Part shown: positions 17,406 through 26,189 of the stretch, piece by piece
Numbering within the stretch: the first letter of the stretch is position 1
How the letters are laid out: each line of letters starts with the position of its first letter
NCBI RefSeq assembly: GCF_003121985.1
Contig: NZ_QEWP01000011.1
Coordinates: 119,014-183,013 of the forward strand
Length of the DNA: 64,000 nucleotides
Source: Marinilabilia rubra
GTDB lineage: Bacteria; Bacteroidota; Bacteroidia; Bacteroidales; Marinilabiliaceae
Direction of reading: 5' to 3'
The notes under the pieces: model-generated
What the model was told of the DNA's origin: nothing
What the model saw: the letters and a program-made list of their open reading frames with translations, nothing else
Database searches by the model: none
Translations under genes and position numbers: made by a program

Positions 17406-18755
17406 ATGAAAAAGGTGAGTTTTAAGCTAATGATGATTTTGCTAATGGGAGTATTTGTTATGGCTTCCTGTAGCGACGACGAGAATGATGATGACGATGT
17501 AATGGTAGAAGAGAGTAATACCATTGTGGATGTGGCAGCCGGAAATCCGGATTTTTCAATCCTGGTTGAAGCATTGCAGTCAACCGGTCTGGATGATGCA
17601 TTGGCAAACGAAGGTGCTTCGTTTACTGTTTTTGCACCAACCAATGATGCTTTTGCAAGTTTGTTGAATGAACTGGGAGTGTCAAGCCTGGAAGATATTC
17701 CTTCCGAAACTTTAACAAGTGTACTACTCTATCACGTGCTTTCGGGTGAAGCAACTGCTTCACAGGTTGAGTCCGGATACTACAGTACATTGAGTGATGG
17801 TCCTCAGGAAGGATACACTTTATCCATGTATATCAACATGGAAGATGTGATGATTAACAACCGTGCCGGTATTATTGATACTGATATTTTGGCGGACAAT
17901 GGCGTTATCCATGTTATCGATCAGGTTATTTTACCTATGTCAATTACTGGTCATGCTGTTGCCAATGAGGGGTTTTCATCACTTGCGGCTGCAGTAACTA
18001 AAGCCAATTTGGCCGATGCATTGGATAGTGATGAAGTTACCTACACTGTCTTTGCTCCGGTAAATTCGGCTTTCGAAGCTCTGCTTACCAATTTGGGCGT
18101 AACTCTGGATGATTTAACCGCAGATGATTTGACTCCGATTCTACTCTATCATGTAGTTGATGGTTTTGTTCCGGCAGCAGATGTTGCTTCAGGGTACGTT
18201 CCAACTTTGAGTTCCGCTCAGGGTAGACAGGCAAGTTTACAGGTAACAGTTGGCGATGGTGTAGCTTTGAATAGTTCCAGTAACGTTGTTGTAACTGACG
18301 TTGTTGCTACCAATGGTATCATACATGCTATTGATGAGGTTGTAACTCCTCCGTCAGTTGTGGATATCGCACTTGATAACAGTGACTTTTCAACACTCGT
18401 GGATGCTTTGGTGCGAGCAGATTTGGTTGATGCATTAAGTGGAGAAGGACCGTTTACTGTTTTTGCACCTACCAATGCAGCTTTCGATGATTTGTTTTCA
18501 GCTTTGGAGGTAACTGGCGTGGATGATATTGATGTTGCCACACTGACAAATGTGCTCCTTTCACATGTGGTTAGCGGAAATGTAGCGTCAACCGATTTAT
18601 CCAACGGATCAGTTCCTACCCTTTATTCCGAAAAATCAATTGAGATTAATGTCGATAATGGCGTAGTGATTGACGGGCAAATAAATGTTGTACTTGCTGA
18701 TGTTCAGGGAACAAACGGTATAGTGCATGTTATTGATCAGGTAATAGTGCCCTGA
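17406..18755 (+). CDS. Lipoprotein with three fasciclin (FAS1) domains
   Basis: This 449-residue secreted lipoprotein has a signal with lipobox VMASC, a very acidic linker (SDDENDDDD) and three FAS1 domains (about 38-180, 183-317 and 318-449). Each has the family motifs: FTVFAPTNDAF / YTVFAPVNSAF / FTVFAPTNAAF early and NGVIHVIDQVILP / NGIIHAIDEVVTP / NGIVHVIDQVIVP at the end. FAS1 domains mediate adhesion and matrix contacts. It is transcribed alone and ends at a clear terminator. Confidence 0.95.
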   Translation: MKKVSFKLMMILLMGVFVMASCSDDENDDDDVMVEESNTIVDVAAGNPDFSILVEALQSTGLDDALANEGASFTVFAPTNDAFASLLNELGVSSLEDIPSETLTSVLLYHVLSGEATASQVESGYYSTLSDGPQEGYTLSMYINMEDVMINNRAGIIDTDILADNGVIHVIDQVILPMSITGHAVANEGFSSLAAAVTKANLADALDSDEVTYTVFAPVNSAFEALLTNLGVTLDDLTADDLTPILLYHVVDGFVPAADVASGYVPTLSSAQGRQASLQVTVGDGVALNSSSNVVVTDVVATNGIIHAIDEVVTPPSVVDIALDNSDFSTLVDALVRADLVDALSGEGPFTVFAPTNAAFDDLFSALEVTGVDDIDVATLTNVLLSHVVSGNVASTDLSNGSVPTLYSEKSIEINVDNGVVIDGQINVVLADVQGTNGIVHVIDQVIVP

Positions 18756-18778
18756 TTTTGATGTCACTTTTAATGCCC

Positions 18779-18829
18779 GGAACCTCTCTGTGGACCTTTG
18801 ATTCTCCACGAGGGGTTCCTTTTTTATTT
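18779..18829 (+). terminator. Intrinsic terminator of the fasciclin gene
   Basis: GGAACC and GGTTCC close a long hairpin with an inner CTCTGTGG/CCACGAG stem, followed by TTTTTTATTTT. Confidence 0.85.
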
Positions 18830-18907
18830 TGATTTTGTTCTTTATTTTTGTCGCGACAATGAACAAATTCATTTGTTCGTCGTTTCTTTTTCGAAATTAG
18901 TACTATT

Positions 18908-19801
18908 ATGGCAGTCTATTCCATTAAGGATCTGGAAAAAATTTCCGGAATTAAAGCACATACAATCCGCATCTGGGAGCGGAGGTATGCATTGGTTCAG
19001 CCAAAGCGAACCTCTACTAATATCCGTTATTATTCAGATGACGATTTAAAGAAGTTGTTGAATATTTCCATCCTTAATCAAAATGGATTTAAGATTTCCA
19101 AGATTGCTCATTTTGATGAGCAACAACTTCGCGACCGTGTATTGGACTTGTGTCTTGATGCACGTAATAACAGTGTGCAGATCGAAAGTATGATGGTGGC
19201 CCTCTTAGAACTCGATGAGCGTAAGTTCTTAAATGTTCTCTCGGGTGCCATTATTAAATATGGTTTTGAAGATACTGTGGAGTTTGTCCTGTTTCCTTTT
19301 TTAGATCGTATTGGAACTTTGTGGCAGGCCGGTACAATTAATCCGGCTCAGGAGCATTTTATTTCTAATTTAATCAGACAAAAGCTCATTGTTGCCATTG
19401 ATAACGAAATGCAAAACCTGACAGCCAACGGTCCGCGCATGATTTTCTTCCTACCTGAGGGGGAAATGCATGAAATTGGACTACTCTTTTTCAATTTTTT
19501 GGCCCGAAAAGAGGGGCTTGATGTTGTTTATCTGGGAATGTCTGTACCACTGGGTGACTTGAAGCAAGTGAACCAGGTAAGGCCTGCGGATGCCTTTTTT
19601 ACCAGTTTTGTAACTTCGCGTGAAAAGAATGAACTTGAAAGCCTGTTGCAAGAGTTAAGGAATTATTTCCCGGATATTCCATTTTTTGTTAATGGCCTTC
19701 AGTTTAAAGATTTAAATCCGAAGCTCCCCGGGGATTTTACAGTTGTTTCTTCTATAAAGAGTTTCAAAGAGGCCATCAGACTTTTGAAATTTAGTGACTG
19801 A
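18908..19801 (+). CDS. MerR-family regulator with cobalamin-binding domain (CarH/LitR type)
   Basis: This 297-residue protein has a MerR winged HTH (about 3-70: YSIKDLEKISGIKAHTIRIWERRY), a helical B12-cap domain (about 85-165) and a Rossmann-like cobalamin domain (about 175-297). The cap contains W, nine residues, then EH (WQAGTINPAQEH), and the Rossmann part has EMHEIG, matching the ExHxxG/DxHxxG B12 motif with the lower-ligand His. These features define the adenosylcobalamin light-sensing repressors CarH and LitR. The residue after the Trp is Gln, where T. thermophilus CarH has the upper-ligand His. No carotenoid gene lies beside it, so its targets are unknown. Confidence 0.88.
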   Translation: MAVYSIKDLEKISGIKAHTIRIWERRYALVQPKRTSTNIRYYSDDDLKKLLNISILNQNGFKISKIAHFDEQQLRDRVLDLCLDARNNSVQIESMMVALLELDERKFLNVLSGAIIKYGFEDTVEFVLFPFLDRIGTLWQAGTINPAQEHFISNLIRQKLIVAIDNEMQNLTANGPRMIFFLPEGEMHEIGLLFFNFLARKEGLDVVYLGMSVPLGDLKQVNQVRPADAFFTSFVTSREKNELESLLQELRNYFPDIPFFVNGLQFKDLNPKLPGDFTVVSSIKSFKEAIRLLKFSD

Positions 19802-19807
19802 AAACAA

Positions 19808-21151
19808 TCAGATTTTTTTGTTTTTTATGATTCCTTTGTTCTTCCATTTTCCTGAAAGATAGTATGATAAGGTTCCAGTTAATCCTATTGTCCATCCGGA
19901 CGGAATCGCCCACCATATTCCGGAGGGGCCCATTTCCCCTGATAGTATTGCAGCAAGTGGTATGCGCACTATCCACAAGGAGATAAGTGTGATAAACATT
20001 GGAATAAGTGTGTCGCCCGCTCCTCTTAGCGTACCATGCATAATAAACATGGTAGCAAATACCGGGTAGAATGAACTTATTATTATCAGGTAATTCTTGC
20101 CGTGCTCAACAACCTCAGCACTATTTGAAAATAACTTCATGAGCGCTTCTCCCTGAAATATAACTATGGCCATAACAAAGAAGCTTATTGCCCATGACAT
20201 AATCAGTGTCGATCGCAGTCCTTTTTTTATTCGGCCTATCTCTCCGGCACCCAGGTTTTGTCCTACAAATGCTGCCAGGGCTGATGCCAGGTTCATTGCC
20301 GGCATTGCGGCCAGAGCGTCAATCCGGCTGGCTGCTGTGTAGGCTGCTAGTACCGGTGTTTCGAAATTATTGATGATCCGAATAAGGGCCATCATACCCA
20401 GCGCAACAAAGGCCTGTTGGAACCCTGTTGGCAGCCCTATTCTTGCACTTTTTTTGAAAATTTCCAGGTCAAAGACCATTGACTTCCAACTGAAATGTAT
20501 CAGGTGGTCACGTCGGTTTAAAAAGACTATGGCAGTGACAAAAGCACCCCCCTGTGCTACTATCGTTGCAATTGCAGCGCCTTCTATCCCCCAGCCAAAT
20601 ACAATAATAAAAAGAAGATCCAGGCCGATGTTTGCTAAAGTAGATATCGTGAAAAACAGAAGGGGGGTACGACTGTCTCCCAATCCCCGTAAAATAGATG
20701 CAGTACTGTTAAAACCGAAAAATACCACGAGGCCTGAGAGGTAGATCGTGAAATAACTGATGGCTTCCGGCATAACATCTTCACCTACTTTTAGCATGGT
20801 GAATATTTCACGGCTAAAAGTAATTCCCGTGATTGACAGCACTATTGAAGCCAGAAAAATGAATATGTAGATGGTGCCTATTGCCTTTTTTACTTCCACA
20901 TAGTTTTTTGCACCAAAATACTGGCTGATGACAACAGTCGCTCCACTGCCTATTCCAATAACAAAAGCAATCAGGGTGTAAAAAATAGGGAAAGAAGCAC
21001 CTACTGCAGCAAGGGCTTGATCTCCAAGGATTTTTCCCACGATGATTGAATCAACCACATTGTACAACTGCTGAAAAATGTTGCCAATTACCATCGGTAT
21101 TGCGAAACGAAGTATGAGACGTCCTTCAGGTCCGTTGGTTAAATCTCTCAT
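19808..21151 (-). CDS. MATE-family efflux transporter
   Basis: This 447-residue membrane protein has about 12 transmembrane helices in two homologous halves. It begins with MRDLTNGPEGRLILRFAIPM, then IGNIFQQLYNVVDSIIVG and the paired LASALAAFVGQNLGAG, typical of the DinF/NorM-like branch common in Bacteroidota. Members export cationic drugs or metabolites in exchange for Na+ or H+. It converges on the MerR gene with only six bases between their stops. Confidence 0.92.
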   Translation of the reverse strand: MRDLTNGPEGRLILRFAIPMVIGNIFQQLYNVVDSIIVGKILGDQALAAVGASFPIFYTLIAFVIGIGSGATVVISQYFGAKNYVEVKKAIGTIYIFIFLASIVLSITGITFSREIFTMLKVGEDVMPEAISYFTIYLSGLVVFFGFNSTASILRGLGDSRTPLLFFTISTLANIGLDLLFIIVFGWGIEGAAIATIVAQGGAFVTAIVFLNRRDHLIHFSWKSMVFDLEIFKKSARIGLPTGFQQAFVALGMMALIRIINNFETPVLAAYTAASRIDALAAMPAMNLASALAAFVGQNLGAGEIGRIKKGLRSTLIMSWAISFFVMAIVIFQGEALMKLFSNSAEVVEHGKNYLIIISSFYPVFATMFIMHGTLRGAGDTLIPMFITLISLWIVRIPLAAILSGEMGPSGIWWAIPSGWTIGLTGTLSYYLSGKWKNKGIIKNKKI

Positions 21152-21176
21152 TGGGGAACTTGTTTTGCGGAAAATG

Positions 21177-21184
21177 CAAAGCTA
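21177..21184 (-). promoter_or_regulatory. Candidate -7 box of the MATE gene
   Basis: The minus strand reads TAGCTTTG here, 26 bases before the start codon, matching the Bacteroidota TAnnTTTG box. No convincing -33 element is seen. Confidence 0.4.
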
Positions 21185-21232
21185 GGTAAAATATATTTGG
21201 TGGAATGCGAGTTTTATTAAAAAGAAAAAAAA

Positions 21233-21259
21233 GCACGGTTTTTGATTATAAATCCGTGC
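21233..21259. terminator. Hairpin in the divergent gap between MATE and DUF3078 genes
   Basis: GCACGG (21233-21238) pairs with CCGTGC (21254-21259); T-runs follow on both strands. It has terminator form although it lies between two divergent start codons, so it may insulate them or be the end of a short leader RNA. Confidence 0.45.
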
Positions 21260-21304
21260 CGGTTTTTTTAATTCACTTAATTTTGTTGCCTGAATTTTAT
21301 AAAA

Positions 21305-22822
21305 ATGGTAAAAAAATTTTTTCTTCTTCATTTGTTTTTGATCGTTTATTGTTTTTCAGCCGCTCAGGTTATTTCTGTGGATTCGGTTGAAGTATCTATC
21401 ATTATCCCGGATCATCATAAAAAAGAAATTCTATCAATAGAAGATTCTGTTAAAAGTGAAGTGAGTGCAAGATTTGCCGATTATTTGTTGAAAGTAGATT
21501 CATTATTTCCCGACAGTAATATTGTATCCTTTGACAGAGTAAAGCTTTTACTGCCAAATTTTTACAATCAGTTGGTTCGATCCGGGATGCTGGATCACCG
21601 TATTCAAAGTTTTCTTTTGTTTGATCCTTCTTTAAAACCGGATTTTAATCCGTACAGCTTGTCTACAAAATGGCCACAGCCTCCAGAATATAAACCATTT
21701 TCACTTTCCCTGAAATACAAAAGCCGGGACTATGATCCGGTGGTTGATTTTCCCTCCGAATATGCCTCTACTCCTTTGAATAAATACCGGAGTTTTTTGC
21801 AACATCCTTCCGGGGTTGATACCCTGTATAACCATTTGGAGCAGTCACCTGTAAAGAAAGCAATGTCTCAACTTGTAATCGAAAAACCTTATCAGACTGA
21901 TGAAGTGTGGGACAGTATTCCGGAACCACCAAAGATATCTTATGGTGATGGGTATATAGAGAAAAAAAATGCTGATGATGTAATTAGTAAACTTATAAAA
22001 TGGGAAAGCCCTGAAACTAAAAAGCAGCTGGATAAAAAAGAAGAGATTAAAAGGAAATGGACATACGGTGGCACTGAAAATATTCAGTTGTCACAGGCTT
22101 ATGCTGATAATTGGGTTAAAGGTGGAGAGAATTCGGTTTCCTTATTGAGTGACTTGCGCATAAATGCCCGATATAAGAAGAATGATGTGGAATGGGAAAG
22201 CTATGCTATTCATAAGCTCGGGATTTTGCAAACTGAGGAAAAAAAAGGCAGGATTAATGACGATTTGATAGAATTAAATACTAAATATGGATTGAAAGCC
22301 GGTAAAAAGTGGTTCTATAGTGGTTTGTTTAATTTTAAGACCCAGTTTTTCGATGGGTATAAAAAGAACGATGTGGACAAAGAAAATCCTATTTCCGGCT
22401 TTTTAGCTCCCGGATATGTGACAATGGCCCTTGGTATGGACTACAAAGAGAAGAATTTCACTCTGATGCTATTGCCTTTTACCAATAAATTAACCATCGT
22501 TGCTGATACTGTAAAGTTTGATCAGACTCGTTACGATGTTGATAAGGACAAGAAAACAGACAACATGGGGGGAGCATCTTTGGTCAATAAACTTAAATGG
22601 TCAATGTCCAAGGACTTTAATCTTGTCTCTAATCTCGATTTTTTCTATGAATACATGGGAACCGATAACCAAATACAAGCTGAATGGGAGTTAATATTGG
22701 ATATGAAAATTAATATCTTCTTGAGCACACGTATTAGTACTTATTTGAGATATTATAAAAACGAATCGGACAAGCTTCAGTTTAGGGAGATTATGAGTAT
22801 TTCCTTTAGCTATAAATTTTAG
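21305..22822 (+). CDS. DUF3078 outer-membrane beta-barrel protein
   Basis: This 505-residue protein has a signal peptide (cleavage near FSAAQ), a polar N-terminal half and a C-terminal DUF3078 barrel with family motifs NIQLSQAYADNWVKGGENSVS and WFYSGLFNFKTQFFDGYK, ending in an aromatic YKF. Function is unknown; members are widespread in Bacteroidota envelopes. The N-terminal 200 residues are longer than in the shorter family members of about 300 residues. A -7 box TAATTTTG lies at 21278-21285, close to the start. Confidence 0.88.
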   Translation: MVKKFFLLHLFLIVYCFSAAQVISVDSVEVSIIIPDHHKKEILSIEDSVKSEVSARFADYLLKVDSLFPDSNIVSFDRVKLLLPNFYNQLVRSGMLDHRIQSFLLFDPSLKPDFNPYSLSTKWPQPPEYKPFSLSLKYKSRDYDPVVDFPSEYASTPLNKYRSFLQHPSGVDTLYNHLEQSPVKKAMSQLVIEKPYQTDEVWDSIPEPPKISYGDGYIEKKNADDVISKLIKWESPETKKQLDKKEEIKRKWTYGGTENIQLSQAYADNWVKGGENSVSLLSDLRINARYKKNDVEWESYAIHKLGILQTEEKKGRINDDLIELNTKYGLKAGKKWFYSGLFNFKTQFFDGYKKNDVDKENPISGFLAPGYVTMALGMDYKEKNFTLMLLPFTNKLTIVADTVKFDQTRYDVDKDKKTDNMGGASLVNKLKWSMSKDFNLVSNLDFFYEYMGTDNQIQAEWELILDMKINIFLSTRISTYLRYYKNESDKLQFREIMSISFSYKF

Positions 22823-22830
22823 CAGTAATC

Positions 22831-23010
22831 TAACCTGCTTTATTCACAAATAATTTATTCCGATGCCCAAATATCTGCGAAATACAACCGTCCTCAAAAA
22901 AATGGATTTGAAAATAATTTATTATTTCCTGCATTCATTTTATTTGCGGTTGATTGTATTTCTTGATATTTGAACCTCTCATTACAATAATTCATGAATA
23001 AAGAAGGCTA
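22831..23010 (-). repeat. 180-bp MITE-like element, copy A
   Basis: This non-coding block is closely similar (about 90% by eye) to the reverse complement of 48201-48381. Both ends carry an imperfect inverted repeat (AACCTGCTTTATTCA at the left, TGAATAAAGAAGGCT at the right). No ORF is inside. Its size, terminal repeats and two copies in opposite orientation fit a non-autonomous transposable element. Confidence 0.7.
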
Positions 23011-23269
23011 AAAGAATAATATCCCTTTAAGAGGAAATGGGGCGAAAGAAAATGGTTGATTTTAATTGTGAATTGTGAGTCTTTTTCTTGTGTTTTAAAC
23101 AATCCGAAAGTAGTGGTATTGTTTTTTCTTATGAATTGATTTACAGGAGATGTGGGTGGGTGAAGCTGAAGGTGAATTACATGAAAAAATCGCAATGAGT
23201 TTAACTTTGTTTAACTCAACTTCATCTTGGGAATCTTTTTTTCATTCTATATTTGCTGCCGGAAAACAA

Positions 23270-23360
23270 AAGGGTTTTTCATAGGTTTAGGTAAGGTTAG
23301 GTTAATTAGGTTAAGTTGCAAAGAGCAGGAATTCTTTTCCTGCTCTTTGATCCTTTTGTA
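23270..23360 (+). ncRNA. Candidate small RNA unit 1 with terminal hairpin
   Basis: A GGTTA-rich stretch (TAGGTTTAGGTAAGGTTAGG, 23282-23301, and onward) is followed by a 13-bp perfect hairpin CAAAGAGCAGGAA/TTCCTGCTCTTTG (23319-23331 and 23337-23349) and a short T-run. A similar module follows at 23460-23531. No ORF is present. That these are transcripts is inference from the repeated layout. Confidence 0.4.
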
Positions 23361-23459
23361 GTTACTTTTGTTTACCTAATTATATTAGCAATGTTAAGAT
23401 GTTTTGATTTAACATTTTTCCTATTGACGATACCACGAGCTTTGTTTATATTTATTTAA

Positions 23460-23531
23460 GTTTTCTCATAGTTTAGGGTTAGGTTTGGTTAATGGAGGGC
23501 TATTCGCTTTTGGTGAATGGCCCTCTTTTTT
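23460..23531 (+). ncRNA. Candidate small RNA unit 2 with strong terminator
   Basis: TTTTCTCATAGTTTAGGGTT and the following AGGTTTGGTTAATGG resemble unit 1, and the block ends in an 11-bp stem (GAGGGCTATTC with GAATGGCCCTC, 23495-23525) followed by six T, a canonical intrinsic terminator with no coding region upstream on this strand for over 600 bases. Confidence 0.45.
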
Positions 23532-23628
23532 GTGGACTCTGAATTGATCTGAAATAATGGATTGTTATCAACGGTATTGGTAAATCTGCCCTTTTTGAAG
23601 CGGATATTTTTTTGGTGGGAACAAAAAA

Positions 23629-23657
23629 AACGAGACTGCTTGTACTGCAGTCCCGTT
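23629..23657 (-). terminator. Intrinsic terminator of the DEAD-box helicase gene
   Basis: On the minus strand AACGGGACTGC pairs with GCAGTCTCGTT and is followed by a T-run. It starts about 30 bases after the helicase stop. Confidence 0.85.
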
Positions 23658-23686
23658 AGTTCTTAATGACCTTTTTCTGAAATCAA

Positions 23687-25315
23687 TTATCTTTGCTGAA
23701 AGGGCTGAACAGATAACGAATTTCCTTTGTATCTTGCCTTTCTAAAAGCCTTAACAAGTTCTCTTTCGTAATTCCCGTCAGCTTCAAAAACGGTATGTTT
23801 GTTTTGAATATCAATTCTTCCGATTTTGATTTTATGCTCAGGAGTGTGACGATTGATAATGTTGATTAATAGATCGGGTCTGAGATTGTTTTTCGCTCCC
23901 AGATTAATGGAAAATCTTGAAAGACGATTGCCTTTTCTTCCAATTCCTTTTCTTTGACCTTTCCCTTTGGGCTGTTGGTTATACTTGAAATTAGAATTTA
24001 AATCCGGGGAATTATGGTATTCGTCTTTAACCTTTGCAAATTCATGGGAGATGAATTTTTTTAACAGCTCTTCTTTCGAAAGGTGACCTAGTTTTTCTGC
24101 GATTAAAGTTTCATACTCGCCCATAAAAGAAGATTTCTCCTCGTCGAAGGAAGCCATGGTGTCCAGATAGTTGGTAAGTCTTTTCTTAAGAACATCTTTT
24201 CCTTCCGGAACCATATCCCTGATCAGGCTTTTCTTGATTTGCCGTTCGAGGATTTTAATTTTTCGCTGCTCACCCGGAGTGATAATAGCCATTGAAATTC
24301 CTGATTTGCCTGCTCTTCCGGTTCGACCACTACGGTGTACATAGTTTTCGGGATCGTCTGGCAAATGATAGTGTATGACATGTGTAAGCTCAGTTACATC
24401 CAATCCGCGAGCGGCAACATCAGTAGCAACCAGAATCTGAAGATGTTTTTTGCGGAAACGTCCCATTACCTGATCACGTTGGGCCTGCGATAAATCACCA
24501 TGGAGGGAATCCGCATTGTACCCATCGGCAATAAGTTGGTCAGCAATATCTTTTGTTTCCTGGCGGGTGCGACAGAAAATGATACTGTATATTTCGGGGT
24601 GCATGTCAGCATACCTTCGCAATGCCTGATAGGTAGTGGAAGGAGAAGTCAGCATATAGTGGTGCTCAATGTTTTCAGCTGTTTTATTCTGGCTGGTTAC
24701 GCTTATTTTGTGCGGAGTATTCATATATCTGCCGGTCATTGACGCAATGTCGGGAGGCATGGTGGCAGAGAAAAGTAATGTTTGCTTCATTGCGGGTGTC
24801 TGAGCAAGAATGGCATCCATCTCATCTTTAAAACCCATTTTCAGCATTTCATCAGCTTCGTCCAGAATCAAAAAACGGACATTTGACAAATCCAGTTTCT
24901 CACGATTGATCAGGTCATTTACCCTGCCGGGGGTTCCAACCACCATTTCGCACCCCTTTTTGAGGGCGCCAATCTGTCTGTAAATGGGTTCTCCGCCATA
25001 TACAGGAACCACTGTGATTGGCAGATTGGTGCTGAATCGCTCAATATCACCGGTAATTTGAAGACAAAGTTCGCGGGTGGGGCATAGTACAATGCTTTGA
25101 ATCTTTTTTTGGCCGGGCTCTATTTTATTGAGAACCGGAAGTCCGAAAGCTGCGGTTTTACCTGTTCCGGTTTGCGCCAGGGCCACCAGGTCATTTGTTG
25201 ATTCCAGAATATAAGGAATTGTTTCGGCCTGAATAGGAGTAGGTGTTTCAAATCCCATTTTTTCGAGAGATTTGAGGATTTCGGGTTTTAACCCGGTTTC
25301 ACTAAATGTTTGCAT
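23687..25315 (-). CDS. deaD: DEAD-box ATP-dependent RNA helicase
   Basis: This 542-residue enzyme unwinds RNA during ribosome assembly, mRNA turnover and cold adaptation. It has Q-motif PTPIQAETIP, motif I AQTGTGKT, PTRELCLQ, motif II DEAD, motif III SAT and motif VI HRSGRTGRAGKSG. Residues 470-540 form a DbpA/CsdA-like RNA-binding domain (LRPDLLINIINRHT...GNYERELVKAFRKARYKG), preceded by a basic Gly/Lys-rich linker. The upstream gap of about 850 bases suggests a long 5' leader, as in cold-shock helicases. Confidence 0.93.
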   Translation of the reverse strand: MQTFSETGLKPEILKSLEKMGFETPTPIQAETIPYILESTNDLVALAQTGTGKTAAFGLPVLNKIEPGQKKIQSIVLCPTRELCLQITGDIERFSTNLPITVVPVYGGEPIYRQIGALKKGCEMVVGTPGRVNDLINREKLDLSNVRFLILDEADEMLKMGFKDEMDAILAQTPAMKQTLLFSATMPPDIASMTGRYMNTPHKISVTSQNKTAENIEHHYMLTSPSTTYQALRRYADMHPEIYSIIFCRTRQETKDIADQLIADGYNADSLHGDLSQAQRDQVMGRFRKKHLQILVATDVAARGLDVTELTHVIHYHLPDDPENYVHRSGRTGRAGKSGISMAIITPGEQRKIKILERQIKKSLIRDMVPEGKDVLKKRLTNYLDTMASFDEEKSSFMGEYETLIAEKLGHLSKEELLKKFISHEFAKVKDEYHNSPDLNSNFKYNQQPKGKGQRKGIGRKGNRLSRFSINLGAKNNLRPDLLINIINRHTPEHKIKIGRIDIQNKHTVFEADGNYERELVKAFRKARYKGNSLSVQPFQQR

Positions 25316-26158
25316 AAATCGTAATTAGTATTACATGTTCCCTGTTGAATGAAATTCCATTTTCGTTCTTGAGTTGGGAACATTTATTCAATTCTTATTA
25401 AGGGCATGTTTTTTATTTTTCTTTGACGAAAATGAGAACATTTAGGTCAAAATGCTGATTTGAGGGAAGCTTTCCGGATAAAGAAAGAACAAACTAAAAC
25501 CTTTGTTATTTCTCCTTTATTGTTTAATTGGATCAGAAACTACAATGACGCAACCTGAGTCTAACTTCAATTTGAAGGTGATATTTTCAGATCCTTTGGC
25601 GCCTTTATAATTGCTTTTTCAATATCCCGTGCCGAAGATAGATTTTACGATATAATAAACCGATAATCATTTTCTGAATCATTAAAGATTCCCTTTTTAA
25701 AAGTCTCTTTAATAGAATGTAGTTTTGATGCCAACAACCCAAAAAGAAACGTGTTCCATGTTATAGTTCACGCTTTTCAACCTCGCCCTTTTTATGGTTG
25801 TTCTGAACGTGAAGTGATATTTCATTAAAAAAAAGCGGTTTGGAGAATTTTCCTTACCTCTTAATTTTGTGAGGGCAAAAGTAATCGGAATATTTGGAAA
25901 ACACTCACCCGGGTGGTTTTATTAATGAATTTTAACCCTTTGATGTTGAATGAAGGCATGAGGTTGTGCAGAATACCTTGTTTGTTTTATTCTTTGATAC
26001 AAATTTACGAATTGATAAATTTACGACAGAAGAAAAGTATGTGATTTTGTGTGAGTTTGTTGTTTTTGAGTCTTTTGGGGTTGGGGGAATGGTTTCTGAA
26101 AAAGATCCGGGTCCAATTAAATAATTTGGTACGGGTATTTCAGAATTAGAAAAAATAC
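25316..26158. promoter_or_regulatory. Long divergent gap with two overlapping promoters
   Basis: On the plus strand TTTG (25839-25842), 19 bases, TAATTTTG (25862-25869) is an exact Bacteroidota promoter pattern pointing to the xylose regulator 320 bases away. On the minus strand TACTTTTG (25876-25883) is a -7 box pointing to the DEAD-box helicase, which would give a leader of about 550 bases. No ORF is visible in the gap. A further TATATTTG at 26159-26166 may be the proximal -7 box of the regulator. Confidence 0.5.
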
Positions 26159-26189
26159 TATATTTGCATTGCTTACATACCAGAACAGG

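Noticed and set aside
26169..26189. Upstream TTG start for the xylose regulator
   Set aside because: A -7 box ends at 26166, so a start at 26169 would lie before the likely transcription start; ATG 26190 is better.
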